NCBI RefSeq assembly: GCF_022179645.1 | Contig: NZ_BPRA01000008.1 | Span: forward strand, 62,001 to 126,000 | Reading direction: 5' to 3' | Source of the DNA: Methylobacterium thuringiense | GTDB lineage: Bacteria; Pseudomonadota; Alphaproteobacteria; Rhizobiales; Beijerinckiaceae | Length of the DNA: 64,000 bases | Shown here: positions 39,083 through 47,534 of the stretch, piece by piece | How positions within the stretch are numbered: the stretch's first letter is position 1 | Layout of the letters: every line of letters begins with the position of its first letter | The notes under the pieces: model-generated | The model's input: only the letters and a program-made list of their open reading frames with translations | The model's database searches: none | What the model was told of the DNA's origin: nothing | Program-made: the position numbers and the translations under genes

Positions 39083-40216
39083 ATGGCCTCACCGATCCCC
39101 GATCCGCGCGAGACCGCGCGGCGCATCGCCGGCAGCCGGACCCCGGCCGAGACCCGGCGCGGCCGCGGCGCGACGGCCAATCCCGACGGCCGGTTCGAGC
39201 GCGCCCATCGCGAGGCGTTCGATGATGGCTGGGATGCGCACCAGGACGCGCATAACATGCTGGCCACGTCGCGCACCGTGGTCGGCATCGAGACGGCCCG
39301 GACGCTGATCACGTACAACACCTCGCCGGACATCGGATTCGACCGGTCGATCAATCCCTATCGCGGCTGCGAGCACGGCTGCATCTACTGCTTCGCACGG
39401 CCGAACCACGCCTATGTCGGGCTCTCGCCCGGACTCGACTTCGAGACCCGGCTTTTTGCGAAATCCAATGCCGTGGCTGCCCTGAAGCATGATCTCGCTC
39501 GACCGGGTTATGCGCCCCGCACCATCGCTCTCGGCACCGCCACCGACCCCTACCAGCCGATCGAGCGGGAGCACCGCCTCACCCGCGGTGTGCTCGAGGT
39601 GCTCGCCCGCTGGCGCCATCCCGTTGGAATTGTGACGAAATCGAGCCTCGTCCTGCGCGACCGCGACATCCTCGCCCGCATGGCGGCGGACGGGCTGGTG
39701 AAGGTCGCGATCTCTCTCACCACCCTCGACCCCACCCTCGCCCGCCGCCTCGAACCCCGAGCCCCCCACCCCCAAAAACGCCTCGCCGCCATCCGCGGAT
39801 TGGCCGAGGCCGGCGTGCCGGTCATGGCGATCGTCGCTCCGATCATTCCCTCCCTCAACGACCACGAGATCGAAGCCATCTTGAAGGCGGCCCGCGAGGC
39901 TGGCGCTCGGGAAGCGAACTACGTCCTGCTGCGCCTGCCGCGCGAGCTCGACGGCCTCGTAAGCGACTGGTTTTCCGAGCATTATCCCGGCCGGAGAGAC
40001 CATGTCTTCTCGCTGCTCACGCAGGCCCGCGGCGGCAAGTCCTACGACGCGGCCTGGGGGACGCGGATGATCGGGGAGGGGCCCTATGCCGACCTCATCC
40101 GCCGCCGGTTCGCCCTCGCCAAGAAGCGCCTCGGCTACCCCGAAGAGAGGCTGCGGCAGAGGACGGACCTGTTCCGCCGGCCCGAGAAGCCGGGCGACCA
40201 GCTCGCCCTGTTCTAA
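39083..40216 (+). CDS. PA0069-family radical SAM protein (SplB-related)
   Basis: A 377-residue radical SAM protein. The cluster motif CEHGCIYCF (CxxxCxxC) lies in NPYRGCEHGCIYCFARPNHAY, the wording typical of the PA0069/Rv2578c group related to spore photoproduct lyase. TDPYQPIEREHRLTRGVLE and VKVAISLTTLDP follow. The substrate is unknown. The ATG at 39083 is chosen; an upstream in-frame ATG at 39035 overlaps the SOS box and is unlikely. The SOS box suggests a DNA-damage role. Confidence 0.9.
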   Translation: MASPIPDPRETARRIAGSRTPAETRRGRGATANPDGRFERAHREAFDDGWDAHQDAHNMLATSRTVVGIETARTLITYNTSPDIGFDRSINPYRGCEHGCIYCFARPNHAYVGLSPGLDFETRLFAKSNAVAALKHDLARPGYAPRTIALGTATDPYQPIEREHRLTRGVLEVLARWRHPVGIVTKSSLVLRDRDILARMAADGLVKVAISLTTLDPTLARRLEPRAPHPQKRLAAIRGLAEAGVPVMAIVAPIIPSLNDHEIEAILKAAREAGAREANYVLLRLPRELDGLVSDWFSEHYPGRRDHVFSLLTQARGGKSYDAAWGTRMIGEGPYADLIRRRFALAKKRLGYPEERLRQRTDLFRRPEKPGDQLALF

Positions 40217-40219
40217 CCC

Positions 40220-40852
40220 TCAGAACCGCCTGGTAAAACTCAACCGATGATGTGGGCAGCGCCCCTGCGCCGTGAGCCCGGCGAGATGGGCGGCAGTGCC
40301 GTAGCCGACATTGCGCTCCCAGCCATAGGCGGGATGGCGGAGCGCGAGGCGCCGCATGAGATCGTCGCGAAACGTCTTGGCGACGATCGAGGCGGCGGCG
40401 ATCTGGGGGATCAGCCTGTCACCGCCGACCACCGCCCGGCAGGGCAGGGCGAGCCCTGGAACGACGTCCCTGCCGTCGACCAGAACCGGCGCCTCGATCC
40501 CGAGCCGGGTGACCGCCCTGCGCATGGCGTCGAGGGTCGCCGCGCGCACGTTGATGCGGTCGACGAGTTTTCGCGATGCGGCGGCGAGCGATACCCGGGC
40601 GTGCGCGCGGATCAGGGGCGTCAGCATCTCACGCGTCGCCCGGTCGAGGCGCTTGCTGTCGTCGAGCCGGGCCAGCAGGTGCGGCGGAAACAAGAGCGGG
40701 TTGAACCAGATCGCCGCGACCAGAACCGGCCCGCAGAGCGCTCCGCGCCCGACCTCGTCGCAGCCGATCACGGCCGGGTACTCGGCCACCCGGGCGGGGT
40801 CGAAGGGGCGCTTGGGGCCGGGGACGCGAGGGCGCATGCCGGCTTCTCGCAT
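40220..40852 (-). CDS. rnhB: Ribonuclease HII
   Basis: A 210-residue enzyme that removes ribonucleotides from DNA and RNA-DNA hybrids. Active-site residues are visible in GCDEVGRGALCGPV (Asp-Glu pair), LDDSKRLDRATRE and IPQIAAASIVAKTFRD. It ends HPAYGWERNVGYGTAAH...GRCPHHRLSF as expected. An alternative start at 40837 (MRPRVPG) is possible. Convergent with the radical SAM gene, 3 bp apart. Confidence 0.95.
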   Translation of the reverse strand: MREAGMRPRVPGPKRPFDPARVAEYPAVIGCDEVGRGALCGPVLVAAIWFNPLLFPPHLLARLDDSKRLDRATREMLTPLIRAHARVSLAAASRKLVDRINVRAATLDAMRRAVTRLGIEAPVLVDGRDVVPGLALPCRAVVGGDRLIPQIAAASIVAKTFRDDLMRRLALRHPAYGWERNVGYGTAAHLAGLTAQGRCPHHRLSFTRRF

Positions 40853-40867
40853 CCCGTGCGGCAGGCG

Positions 40868-41932
40868 TCACCCGAGTTCGACGAGCCTCGTGGTCTGCTT
40901 CACGGCCTTTCCCGCACGTATCGGACCGATGGCATGGGCGATCTCGATATTCGCGTAGAACTGGCGCGCGCTCTCGGCCCAGGTGTGGCGAAGTGCTTCC
41001 GTGCGGCAGCGATCGCGCGGGATCGAGAGGGCGGCGAGGGCGGCTTTGCGCAGGTCGGCATCGATCACGCCGGCGCCGGTTCCCGAGATCACGTCGAGGG
41101 GGCCTGTCACCGGAAAGGCCGCCACCGGCAGGCCGCAGGCGAGCGCCTCCAACAGCACGATGCCGAAGGTGTCGGTGAGGCTCGGAAACACGAAGACGTC
41201 GGCGGCGGCGTAGATCTTTGCCAGCGTCTCGCCGGTCTGCGTGCCGAGGAAGCGGGCCTCAGGATAGAGGCCCTGCAGGCGCGCCCGGTCCGGCCCGTCG
41301 CCGACGACGACCTTGGTGCCCGGCAGGTCGAGACCGAGGAAGGCCGCCACGTTCTTCTCGACAGCCAACCGCCCGACGAACAAAAAAATCGGGCCGGGTA
41401 TGCCGGCGAGCGCGTCACTCGTCTGCGGGCGAAACAGCTCGGTATCGACGCCGCGGGTCCAGGTCATCAAATTCGAGAAGCCGCGGCCTGCGAGTTCGCG
41501 CTCGAGCGAAGGCGTACTCACCATGGTGCCGCTCGCCGCAGCGTGGAAGCGGCGCAGCCAGGCGTAGCTCCAGGATTCCGGCACCGGCGCACGGGCGGCG
41601 AGGTATTCGGGAAAGCGCGTGTGGTAGCTCGTGGTGAAAGGGCGTCCCCGTGACAGGCAGGCCCGCCGCGCGGCATGGCCGATCGGCCCCTCGGTGGCGA
41701 TGTGGACATGGGTCGGCGCGTGGCCGTCGAAGGCCTGCATCACGCCGGAGCGCGTCACCAGCGAGAGCCGGATCTCGGAATAGCCCGGCAGGGGAAGCGA
41801 TCGAAAATCCTGCGGCGTCAGAAAGATCGGCTCGACGCCCTGCGCCTCGCCGGCCCGCGCCATCTGCTCCAGGGAACGCACCACGCCGTTGACCTGCGGG
41901 TGCCACGCATCGGTGGCGATCAGCAGTTTCAC
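40868..41932 (-). CDS. GT4-family glycosyltransferase (lipid glycosyltransferase type)
   Basis: A 354-residue GT-B enzyme. The N-terminus KLLIATDAWHPQVNGVVRSL, the central FVGRLAVEKNVAAFL and the C-terminal donor motif FPSLTDTFGIVLLEALACGLPVAAF are typical of GT4 enzymes that glycosylate diacylglycerol or similar membrane lipids. The GTG start at 41932 overlaps the preceding phosphoesterase stop (GTGA), so the pair is translationally coupled. Confidence 0.9.
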   Translation of the reverse strand: MKLLIATDAWHPQVNGVVRSLEQMARAGEAQGVEPIFLTPQDFRSLPLPGYSEIRLSLVTRSGVMQAFDGHAPTHVHIATEGPIGHAARRACLSRGRPFTTSYHTRFPEYLAARAPVPESWSYAWLRRFHAAASGTMVSTPSLERELAGRGFSNLMTWTRGVDTELFRPQTSDALAGIPGPIFLFVGRLAVEKNVAAFLGLDLPGTKVVVGDGPDRARLQGLYPEARFLGTQTGETLAKIYAAADVFVFPSLTDTFGIVLLEALACGLPVAAFPVTGPLDVISGTGAGVIDADLRKAALAALSIPRDRCRTEALRHTWAESARQFYANIEIAHAIGPIRAGKAVKQTTRLVELG

Positions 41933-42723
41933 GCGACAGCCCGCGATGGGGACTCGGCATAGCCGACCATCTCGGTCTCGGCGGCGGCGCGGGCACGCAG
42001 CAGACTTGGGTAATGCAGCACCTCCATGCGGCCGTCGTAGTGCTCGACCACTGCCGTACAGGACTCTACCCAGTCGCCGGTGTTGATGTAGGCGAGCCCG
42101 TCGATGTCCCGGTTGGCGGCGTGATGGATGTGCCCGCAGACGACCCCGTCGGCGCCCTGCCGGCGGGCCTCGTCGGCCAGGAATTCCTCGAACTTGCCGA
42201 TGAAGTTGACGGCGTTCTTCACCTTCAGCTTCGCCCACGCCGAAAGCGACCAGTAGGACAGGCCGAGCCGGCGGCGCACGAGATTGAGCAGGGTGTTGAC
42301 GGTGAGCGCGGCTGTGTAGGCGCCGTCGCCGAGATGGGCGAGCCACTTCGAGTGGCGCACCACCATGTCGAACTGGTCGCCGTGGATGATGAGGTAGCGC
42401 TTGCCGTCGGCGGCGACGTGGATGCGGCTCTCGGCGATCTCGATGCCGCCGAAGGTGGTGCCGATATAGTCGCGCAGGAACTCGTCGTGGTTGCCCGGCA
42501 CGTAGACGACATGCGCGCCCTTGCGGACCTTGCGCAGAATCTTCTGCACCACGTCGTTGTGGGCCTGCGGCCAGTACCAGCCGGACTTGAGCTGCCAGCC
42601 GTCGACGATGTCGCCGACGAGGTAGATCGTGTCCGCATCGACGTCGCGCAGGAAGTCGAGCAGCAGAGAGGCCTGGCAGCCCTTGGTGCCGAGATGCGTA
42701 TCGGACAGAAAGAGCGTCCGCAC
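41929..42723 (-). CDS. LpxH-like metallophosphoesterase
   Basis: A 264-residue calcineurin-type phosphoesterase. Metal-binding motifs are SDTHLG, GDIVDGWQL, GNHDEFLR and GHIHHA, all intact. It is similar to UDP-2,3-diacylglucosamine diphosphatases of lipid A synthesis, but this group often accompanies a lipid GT4 gene, as here, and may act on a glycolipid precursor. The likely start is GTG at 42723 (RTLFLSDTHLG); the frame runs further upstream without homology. Confidence 0.88.
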   Translation of the reverse strand: MRTLFLSDTHLGTKGCQASLLLDFLRDVDADTIYLVGDIVDGWQLKSGWYWPQAHNDVVQKILRKVRKGAHVVYVPGNHDEFLRDYIGTTFGGIEIAESRIHVAADGKRYLIIHGDQFDMVVRHSKWLAHLGDGAYTAALTVNTLLNLVRRRLGLSYWSLSAWAKLKVKNAVNFIGKFEEFLADEARRQGADGVVCGHIHHAANRDIDGLAYINTGDWVESCTAVVEHYDGRMEVLHYPSLLRARAAAETEMVGYAESPSRAVA

Positions 42724-43392
42724 GCGGATCGTGGTCTCCGGATCCTCTGCCAACCGCGCCTCCGGCTTGTCCACACAGGGAAAGCCAAACCGAATTCCCG
42801 TCTCAGTTTGATGACGCCGGCCCCGTCGCGGGATCGCGCGGACCGCCGACGAAGCCGAGCCGACGGGGAAATTCTTTTTGCCATCCGCTTGAGTTTTTTG
42901 AGTTTTCCTTTCCCGGTGAAGGCGGGCATCTTGCGCGGCAGTGAGGTCCGAGGCGGTATGTCCAACGAGATACCGCTTTGCGCCGCGGAAGCGGCTGGAT
43001 CCCCAGGACAACGGAGTGGAAGCGTTCGACGGCTCGCGCGGCACCCTTGAAGACGGGGGCCGGCTGGGGCATCGAGGGCAGTGGGAATTCGGAGGCGACC
43101 GGCGTAACGAGCGCGCCGTGACGCGAACGGCAGATGCCGGATCGCCGCTCCGCAGATCCCGGCGTTTCCGATAGGTCTGACGGACGTCACCAGAGCACGC
43201 GGTCTCCGTGGGCGCGCGGGAACGACGCACGTGCCGGGGCGTTCGGGTGAACGAACGTCGCCCCGCGACCGGGACTCAGCGGCCGTTGTCCTGCGGGATC
43301 GCATACGCGGTGGGCGTGTCCCGCCAACACGATTTGACGACAGGACCGGGCTCGCTCCCGGTCGCTAGAAACTGGATTTGGAGGATACACTC
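42724..43392. other. Intergenic control region upstream of the serine-cycle genes
   Basis: These 669 bases hold no supportable gene; the frames have shadow-like Arg/Pro-rich composition. The region separates the phosphoesterase (minus) from sga (plus) and must hold the sga promoter. A GACCGGG/CCCGGTC hairpin lies at about 43343-43362, and a GGAGG ribosome site just before sga. In Methylobacterium the LysR-type regulator QscR binds upstream of sga; I cannot place its site with confidence. Confidence 0.5.
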
Positions 43393-44601
43393 ATGGCGGC
43401 AACGAGACGGCCTGGTCGCAACCACCTCTTCGTTCCGGGCCCGACGAACATCCCGGATCGCGTGCAGCGTGCCATGCTGGTGCCCTCCGAGGATCACCGC
43501 TCGGTCGAGTTCCCGGAGCTGACGAAGCCGCTGTTCGAGGACACCAAGAAGGTGTTCGGTTCGACCGACGGCACGATCTTCCTGTTCCCGGCCTCCGGCA
43601 CGGGCATATGGGAATCAGCGCTCACCAACACCCTCGCCCGCGGCGACAAGGTCTTGGCGTCCCGGTTCGGCCAGTTCAGCCACCTCTGGATCGACATGGC
43701 CAAGCGCCTCGGTCTCGATGTCGTGGTGCAGGAAGAGGCCTGGGGCACCGGCGCCGATCCGGCCAAGATCGAGCAGGCCCTGCGCGACGACAAGAACCAT
43801 GACATCAAGGCCGTCATGGTCGTCCACAACGAGACCGCCACCGGCGTCACCTCGGACGTGGGTGCCGTCCGCAAGGCGATCGATGCGGCCGGCCACCCGG
43901 CGCTGCTCTTCGTCGACGGCGTGTCCTCGATCGGCTCGCTGCCGTTCAACGCGACCGAGTGGAAGGTCGACTGCGCCATCGCCGGCTCCCAGAAGGGCCT
44001 GATGCTCCCCGCCGGCCTCGGCGTGATCTGCGTCAGCCCCAAGGCGATCAAGATTGCCGAAGGCTCTGCCGGCAGCAACGACCGTCTCGCCCGCGTCTAC
44101 TTCGACTGGGAAGACCACAAGAAGCAGAACCACCTCGGCTACTTCCCCTACACCCCGTCGCTGCCGCTGCTCTACGGCCTGCGCGAGGCGCTGGCCTGCC
44201 TGTTCGAGGAAGGTCTCGAGAACGTCTATCACCGCCACCACGTGCTCGGTGAGGCGACCCGTCAGGCCGTCGCAGCCTGGGGCCTCAAGACCTGCGCCAA
44301 GGAGCCCAAGTGGAACTCCGACACCGTCACCGCGATCGTGGTGCCGGAGGGTGTCGACGCCGCCAAGATCATCAAGCACGCCTTCGTCCGCTACAACCTC
44401 GCGCTCGGCGCGGGTCTGTCGGAAGTCGCCGGCAAGGTGTTCCGCATCGGCCACGTCGGTGATCTGAACGAGCTTTCGCTCCTCGGTGCCATCGCCGGTG
44501 CCGAAATGTCGATGATCGACAACGGCATCAACGTGACCCCGGGTTCGGGCGTCGCCGCCGCATCGAGCTACCTGCGCGAGAACCCGCTCTCGAAGTCCTA
44601 A
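43393..44601 (+). CDS. sgaA: Serine-glyoxylate aminotransferase
   Basis: A 402-residue PLP enzyme of the class V aminotransferases. It transfers the amino group of serine to glyoxylate, giving hydroxypyruvate and glycine, the first committed step after formaldehyde incorporation in the serine cycle. The N-terminus RRPGRNHLFVPGPTNIPDRV and the PLP-lysine segment AGSQKGLMLPAG (about residues 195-206) are clear. GGAGG lies 8 bases before the ATG at 43393. First gene of the sga-hprA-mtdA-fch unit. Confidence 0.97.
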   Translation: MAATRRPGRNHLFVPGPTNIPDRVQRAMLVPSEDHRSVEFPELTKPLFEDTKKVFGSTDGTIFLFPASGTGIWESALTNTLARGDKVLASRFGQFSHLWIDMAKRLGLDVVVQEEAWGTGADPAKIEQALRDDKNHDIKAVMVVHNETATGVTSDVGAVRKAIDAAGHPALLFVDGVSSIGSLPFNATEWKVDCAIAGSQKGLMLPAGLGVICVSPKAIKIAEGSAGSNDRLARVYFDWEDHKKQNHLGYFPYTPSLPLLYGLREALACLFEEGLENVYHRHHVLGEATRQAVAAWGLKTCAKEPKWNSDTVTAIVVPEGVDAAKIIKHAFVRYNLALGAGLSEVAGKVFRIGHVGDLNELSLLGAIAGAEMSMIDNGINVTPGSGVAAASSYLRENPLSKS

Positions 44602-44610
44602 GACCTCGGT

Positions 44611-44635
44611 CCGGGGCCTGCCCTGCCGGCCCCGG
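44611..44635 (+). other. GC-rich hairpin between sgaA and hprA
   Basis: CCGGGGC and GCCCCGG pair across an 11-base loop just after the sgaA stop. No T-run follows, so it is more likely an mRNA stability or partial attenuation element than a terminator. Confidence 0.4.
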
Positions 44636-44709
44636 ATCACTCCCCTGAACGAAACCACCAAAAAAGCCCGGGCGGACGCCACCGCCGAGGACGAGAACAG
44701 GGATCAGCG

Positions 44710-45654
44710 ATGACCAAGAAAGTCGTCTTCCTCGACCGCGAGTCTCTCGACGCCAAGGTGCGCGCGTTCGGCTTCCCGCACGACTACAAGGAATACGACT
44801 CGACCTGGACGCCGGTGGAGATCGTCGAGCGCCTCCAGGGCGCCGAAATCGCGCTGATCAACAAGGTGCCGATGCGTGCCGATGTCCTGAAGCAGCTTCC
44901 CGACCTGAAGCTCATCGCCGTTGCCGCTACCGGAACCGACGTCGTCGACAAGAAGCAGGCGAAAGAGCAGGGCATCACGGTCGTCAACATCCGCAACTAC
45001 GCCTTCAACACCGTGCCCGAGCACGTGATCGGGCTGATGTTCGCGCTGCGCCGCGCCATCGTCCCCTATGCCAACTCGGTGCGCCGGGGCGATTGGGCCA
45101 AGTCGAGCCAGTTCTGCTACTTCGACTACCCGATCCACGACATCGCCGGCTCTACGCTCGGCATCGTCGGCTACGGCGCGCTCGGCAAATCGATTGGCAA
45201 GCTCGCCGAGGCACTCGGCATGAAGGTCATCGCCTACGACGTGTTCGAACAGCCGGGCCTCGTCGATTTCGACACGATCCTGCGCGAGAGCGACGTCATC
45301 ACCCTGCACGTACCGCTGACGCCCGACACCAAGGGCCTAATCGGCGCCGAGCAGTTCAAGAAAATGAAGAAGCATGCGCTCCTCATTAACACGGCCCGCG
45401 GCGGGCTCGTCGACGAGGAGGCCCTGGTCGAGGCGCTGAAGAGCGGGACGATCGGCGGCGCCGGCTTCGACGTGGTCGCACAGGAACCGCCGAAAAACGG
45501 CAACATCCTGTGCGAACAGGACCTGCCGAACCTGATCGTCACCCCGCACGTCGCCTGGGCCAGCAAGGAGGCGATGCAGATCCTCGCCGACCAGCTCGTC
45601 GACAACGTCGAGGCCTACGTCGCGGGTAAACCGCAGAACGTGGTCGAGGCGTAG
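44710..45654 (+). CDS. hprA: Hydroxypyruvate reductase (glycerate dehydrogenase)
   Basis: A 314-residue D-2-hydroxyacid dehydrogenase that reduces hydroxypyruvate to glycerate with NAD(P)H in the serine cycle. It shows the nucleotide motif GYGALGKSIGKL (about 157-168), the substrate Arg in LINTARGGLVDEE, the Glu of the catalytic relay (VAQEPP region) and the catalytic His in TPHVAWASKEAM. It follows sgaA by about 110 bp on the same strand. Confidence 0.97.
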   Translation: MTKKVVFLDRESLDAKVRAFGFPHDYKEYDSTWTPVEIVERLQGAEIALINKVPMRADVLKQLPDLKLIAVAATGTDVVDKKQAKEQGITVVNIRNYAFNTVPEHVIGLMFALRRAIVPYANSVRRGDWAKSSQFCYFDYPIHDIAGSTLGIVGYGALGKSIGKLAEALGMKVIAYDVFEQPGLVDFDTILRESDVITLHVPLTPDTKGLIGAEQFKKMKKHALLINTARGGLVDEEALVEALKSGTIGGAGFDVVAQEPPKNGNILCEQDLPNLIVTPHVAWASKEAMQILADQLVDNVEAYVAGKPQNVVEA

Positions 45655-45673
45655 GGCAAAGCTCTCGCCGGTC

Positions 45674-45793
45674 GTCATTCCGGGGCCGCGAAGCGGAACC
45701 CGGAACCCACGATTGGGCGCGACGACCTGAACCTCTACCATCCGCATCGCGGATGGTTTCCGGGTTCTCGCCTCCGGCGAGCACCGGAATGAC
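45674..45793. repeat. Intergenic inverted repeat inside the serine-cycle operon
   Basis: GTCATTCCGG at 45674-45683 is mirrored by CCGGAATGAC at 45784-45793. Inner arms carry AACCCGGAACCC and GGTTTCCGGGTTCT, and a CATCCGCATCGCGGATG hairpin sits in the middle. It is the widespread GTCATTCCGG-type intergenic element. It separates hprA from mtdA. Confidence 0.75.
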
Positions 45794-45873
45794 AAGTTTG
45801 AAGATACGCGGCCGCAGAGCCGCATGATGGAAACGCTCCGCGCCTTGCGCGGGCACCGACCCTCAGAGGAACG

Positions 45874-46740
45874 ATGACCAAGAAGCTGCTTTTCCAATTC
45901 GACACGGATGCCGCGCCGAGCGTGTTCGATGTCGTCGTCGGCTATGACGGCGGCGCCGACCACATCACCGGCTACGCCAACGTCACGCCCGAGAACGTCG
46001 GCGCCTTCGTTGACGGCACGATCTACACGCGCGGCGGCAAGGAGAAGCAGTCGACGGCGATCTTCGTCGGCGGCGGCGACATGGCGGCCGGCGAGCGCGT
46101 GTTCGAAGCGGTGAAGAAGCGCTTCTTCGGCCCGTTCCGCGTATCTTCGATGCTCGATTCCAACGGCTCGAACACCACGGCCGCGGCCGGCGTGGCCCTC
46201 GTCGTCAAGGCGGCCGGTGGCTCGGTGAAGGGCAAGAAGGCGGTCGTGCTGGCCGGCACCGGCCCGGTCGGCATGCGCTCGGCGGCGCTGCTTGCCGGCG
46301 AGGGTGCCGAGGTCGTGTTGTGCGGGCGCAAGCTCGACAAGGCCCAGGCCGCAGCCGATTCCGTCAATAAGCGCTTCAAGGTCAACGTCACGGCGGCCGA
46401 GACGCCGGACGACGCCTCGCGTTCCGAGATCGTCAAGGGCGCGCACCTCGTATTCGCCGCCGGCGCCATCGGCCTCGAACTGGTTCCGACCGCGGCCTGG
46501 CAGAACGAGAGCTCGATCGAGATCGTCGCCGACTACAACGCGCAGCCCCCGCTCGGCATCGGCGGCATCGAGGCCACCGACAAGGGCAAGGATTACGGCG
46601 GCAAGCTCGCCTTCGGCGCGCTCGGCATCGGCGGCCTGAAGCTCAAGCTGCACCGCGCCTGCATCGGCAAATTGTTCGAGTCGAGCGACAAGGTGTTCGA
46701 CGCCGAGGAGATCTACGCCCTCGCGAAAGAGATGGCCTGA
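45874..46740 (+). CDS. mtdA: NADP-dependent methylene-tetrahydromethanopterin/methylene-tetrahydrofolate dehydrogenase
   Basis: A 288-residue cytoplasmic dehydrogenase characteristic of Methylobacterium, interconverting methylene- and methenyl-H4F (and H4MPT) with NADP. The Rossmann motif VVLAGTGPVGMRSAALLAGEG lies at about residues 124-144. MLDSNGSNTTAAAG near residue 91 belongs to the pterin/catalytic region. ATG at 45874 is preceded by GAGGAACG. It is followed by fch after 3 bases, so the pair is translationally linked. Confidence 0.97.
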   Translation: MTKKLLFQFDTDAAPSVFDVVVGYDGGADHITGYANVTPENVGAFVDGTIYTRGGKEKQSTAIFVGGGDMAAGERVFEAVKKRFFGPFRVSSMLDSNGSNTTAAAGVALVVKAAGGSVKGKKAVVLAGTGPVGMRSAALLAGEGAEVVLCGRKLDKAQAAADSVNKRFKVNVTAAETPDDASRSEIVKGAHLVFAAGAIGLELVPTAAWQNESSIEIVADYNAQPPLGIGGIEATDKGKDYGGKLAFGALGIGGLKLKLHRACIGKLFESSDKVFDAEEIYALAKEMA

Positions 46741-46743
46741 GCC

Positions 46744-47370
46744 ATGGCGCAGAACGAGACGATCGCGAACTTCCTCGACGGGCTGGCGAGCTCGGCCCCG
46801 ACCCCCGGCGGAGGCGGCGCCGCCGCCATCTCCGGCGCCATGGGCGCAGCCCTCGTGTCGATGGTGTGCAACCTCACCATCGGCAAGAAGAAGTACGTCG
46901 AGGTCGAGGCCGAGCTGAAGGACGTCCTCGCCAAGTCCGAGGCCCTGCGCGCGACGCTCACCGGCATGATCGCCGACGACGTCGAGGCGTTCGATGCCGT
47001 GATGGCGGCCTACGGCTTGCCGAAGGGCACCGACGCGGAGAAGGCGGCGCGGGCAGAGAAGATCCAGTCGGCGCTCAAGGTGGCGACCGACGTACCGCTC
47101 GCCTGCTGCCGCACCTGCCGCGAGGTGATCGATCTTGCCGAGATCGTCGCCGACAAAGGCAACCTCAACGTGATTTCGGATGCGGGCGTCGCCGTTCTCT
47201 CGGCGTTTGCCGGTCTCCGTAGCGCGGCGCTCAACGTCTATGTCAACGCCAAGGGCCTGGACGATCGTACTTTCGCCGAGGCGCGCCTCAAGGAGCTCGA
47301 AGGCCTGCTGGGCGAAGCGTCTGCTTTGAACGAGCGCGTCTACGAGATCGTCAAGAACAAGGTCAATTGA
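46744..47370 (+). CDS. fch: Methenyl-tetrahydrofolate cyclohydrolase
   Basis: A 208-residue protein of the cyclodeaminase/cyclohydrolase (FTCD_C) family that hydrolyses methenyl-H4F to formyl-H4F reversibly. The N-terminal PTPGGGGAAAISGAMGAALV and the helical body (VEAFDAVMAAYGLPKGT, ISDAGVAVLSAFAGLRSAALNVYVN) are complete. It follows mtdA by 3 bp and ends the first serine-cycle unit. Confidence 0.97.
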   Translation: MAQNETIANFLDGLASSAPTPGGGGAAAISGAMGAALVSMVCNLTIGKKKYVEVEAELKDVLAKSEALRATLTGMIADDVEAFDAVMAAYGLPKGTDAEKAARAEKIQSALKVATDVPLACCRTCREVIDLAEIVADKGNLNVISDAGVAVLSAFAGLRSAALNVYVNAKGLDDRTFAEARLKELEGLLGEASALNERVYEIVKNKVN

Positions 47371-47398
47371 GCCGGCTGATTCAGCCGACTCTCTTTTC
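47371..47398 (+). terminator. Possible terminator after fch
   Basis: CGGCTG-ATT-CAGCCG begins 2 bp after the fch stop and is followed by ACTCTCTTTT. The stem is short (6 bp), so termination may be partial. Confidence 0.5.
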
Positions 47399-47534
47399 AA
47401 GAAATTCTCTAAACAACTGCCGGACAGGCAAAATTAAACTCATAATCAAGAAAATGTTTAGGCGCAGGCAGCTTCACGTGAACTGAATTTTACGCGAGGA
47501 TGCTTCGCAAAAGGAAACGCGAAGGAGGTCTTCG
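47399..47534 (+). promoter_or_regulatory. Likely promoter region of the mtkA-mtkB-ppc-mclA unit
   Basis: This gap is strikingly AT-rich for the window (AAATTAAACTCATAATCAAG and GAAAATGTTT). It lies between a terminator-like hairpin and an AAGGAGG ribosome site before mtkA. It is the natural place for a second serine-cycle promoter and a QscR site. Confidence 0.5.

Noticed and set aside
42803-43174. Small frames in the gap upstream of sgaA
   Set aside because: Arg/Pro-rich composition on both strands, no ribosome-binding site and no recognisable family.
45337-47400. Long minus-strand frame across mtdA and fch
   Set aside because: Shadow of three well-identified serine-cycle genes; it also runs through the palindromic repeat.
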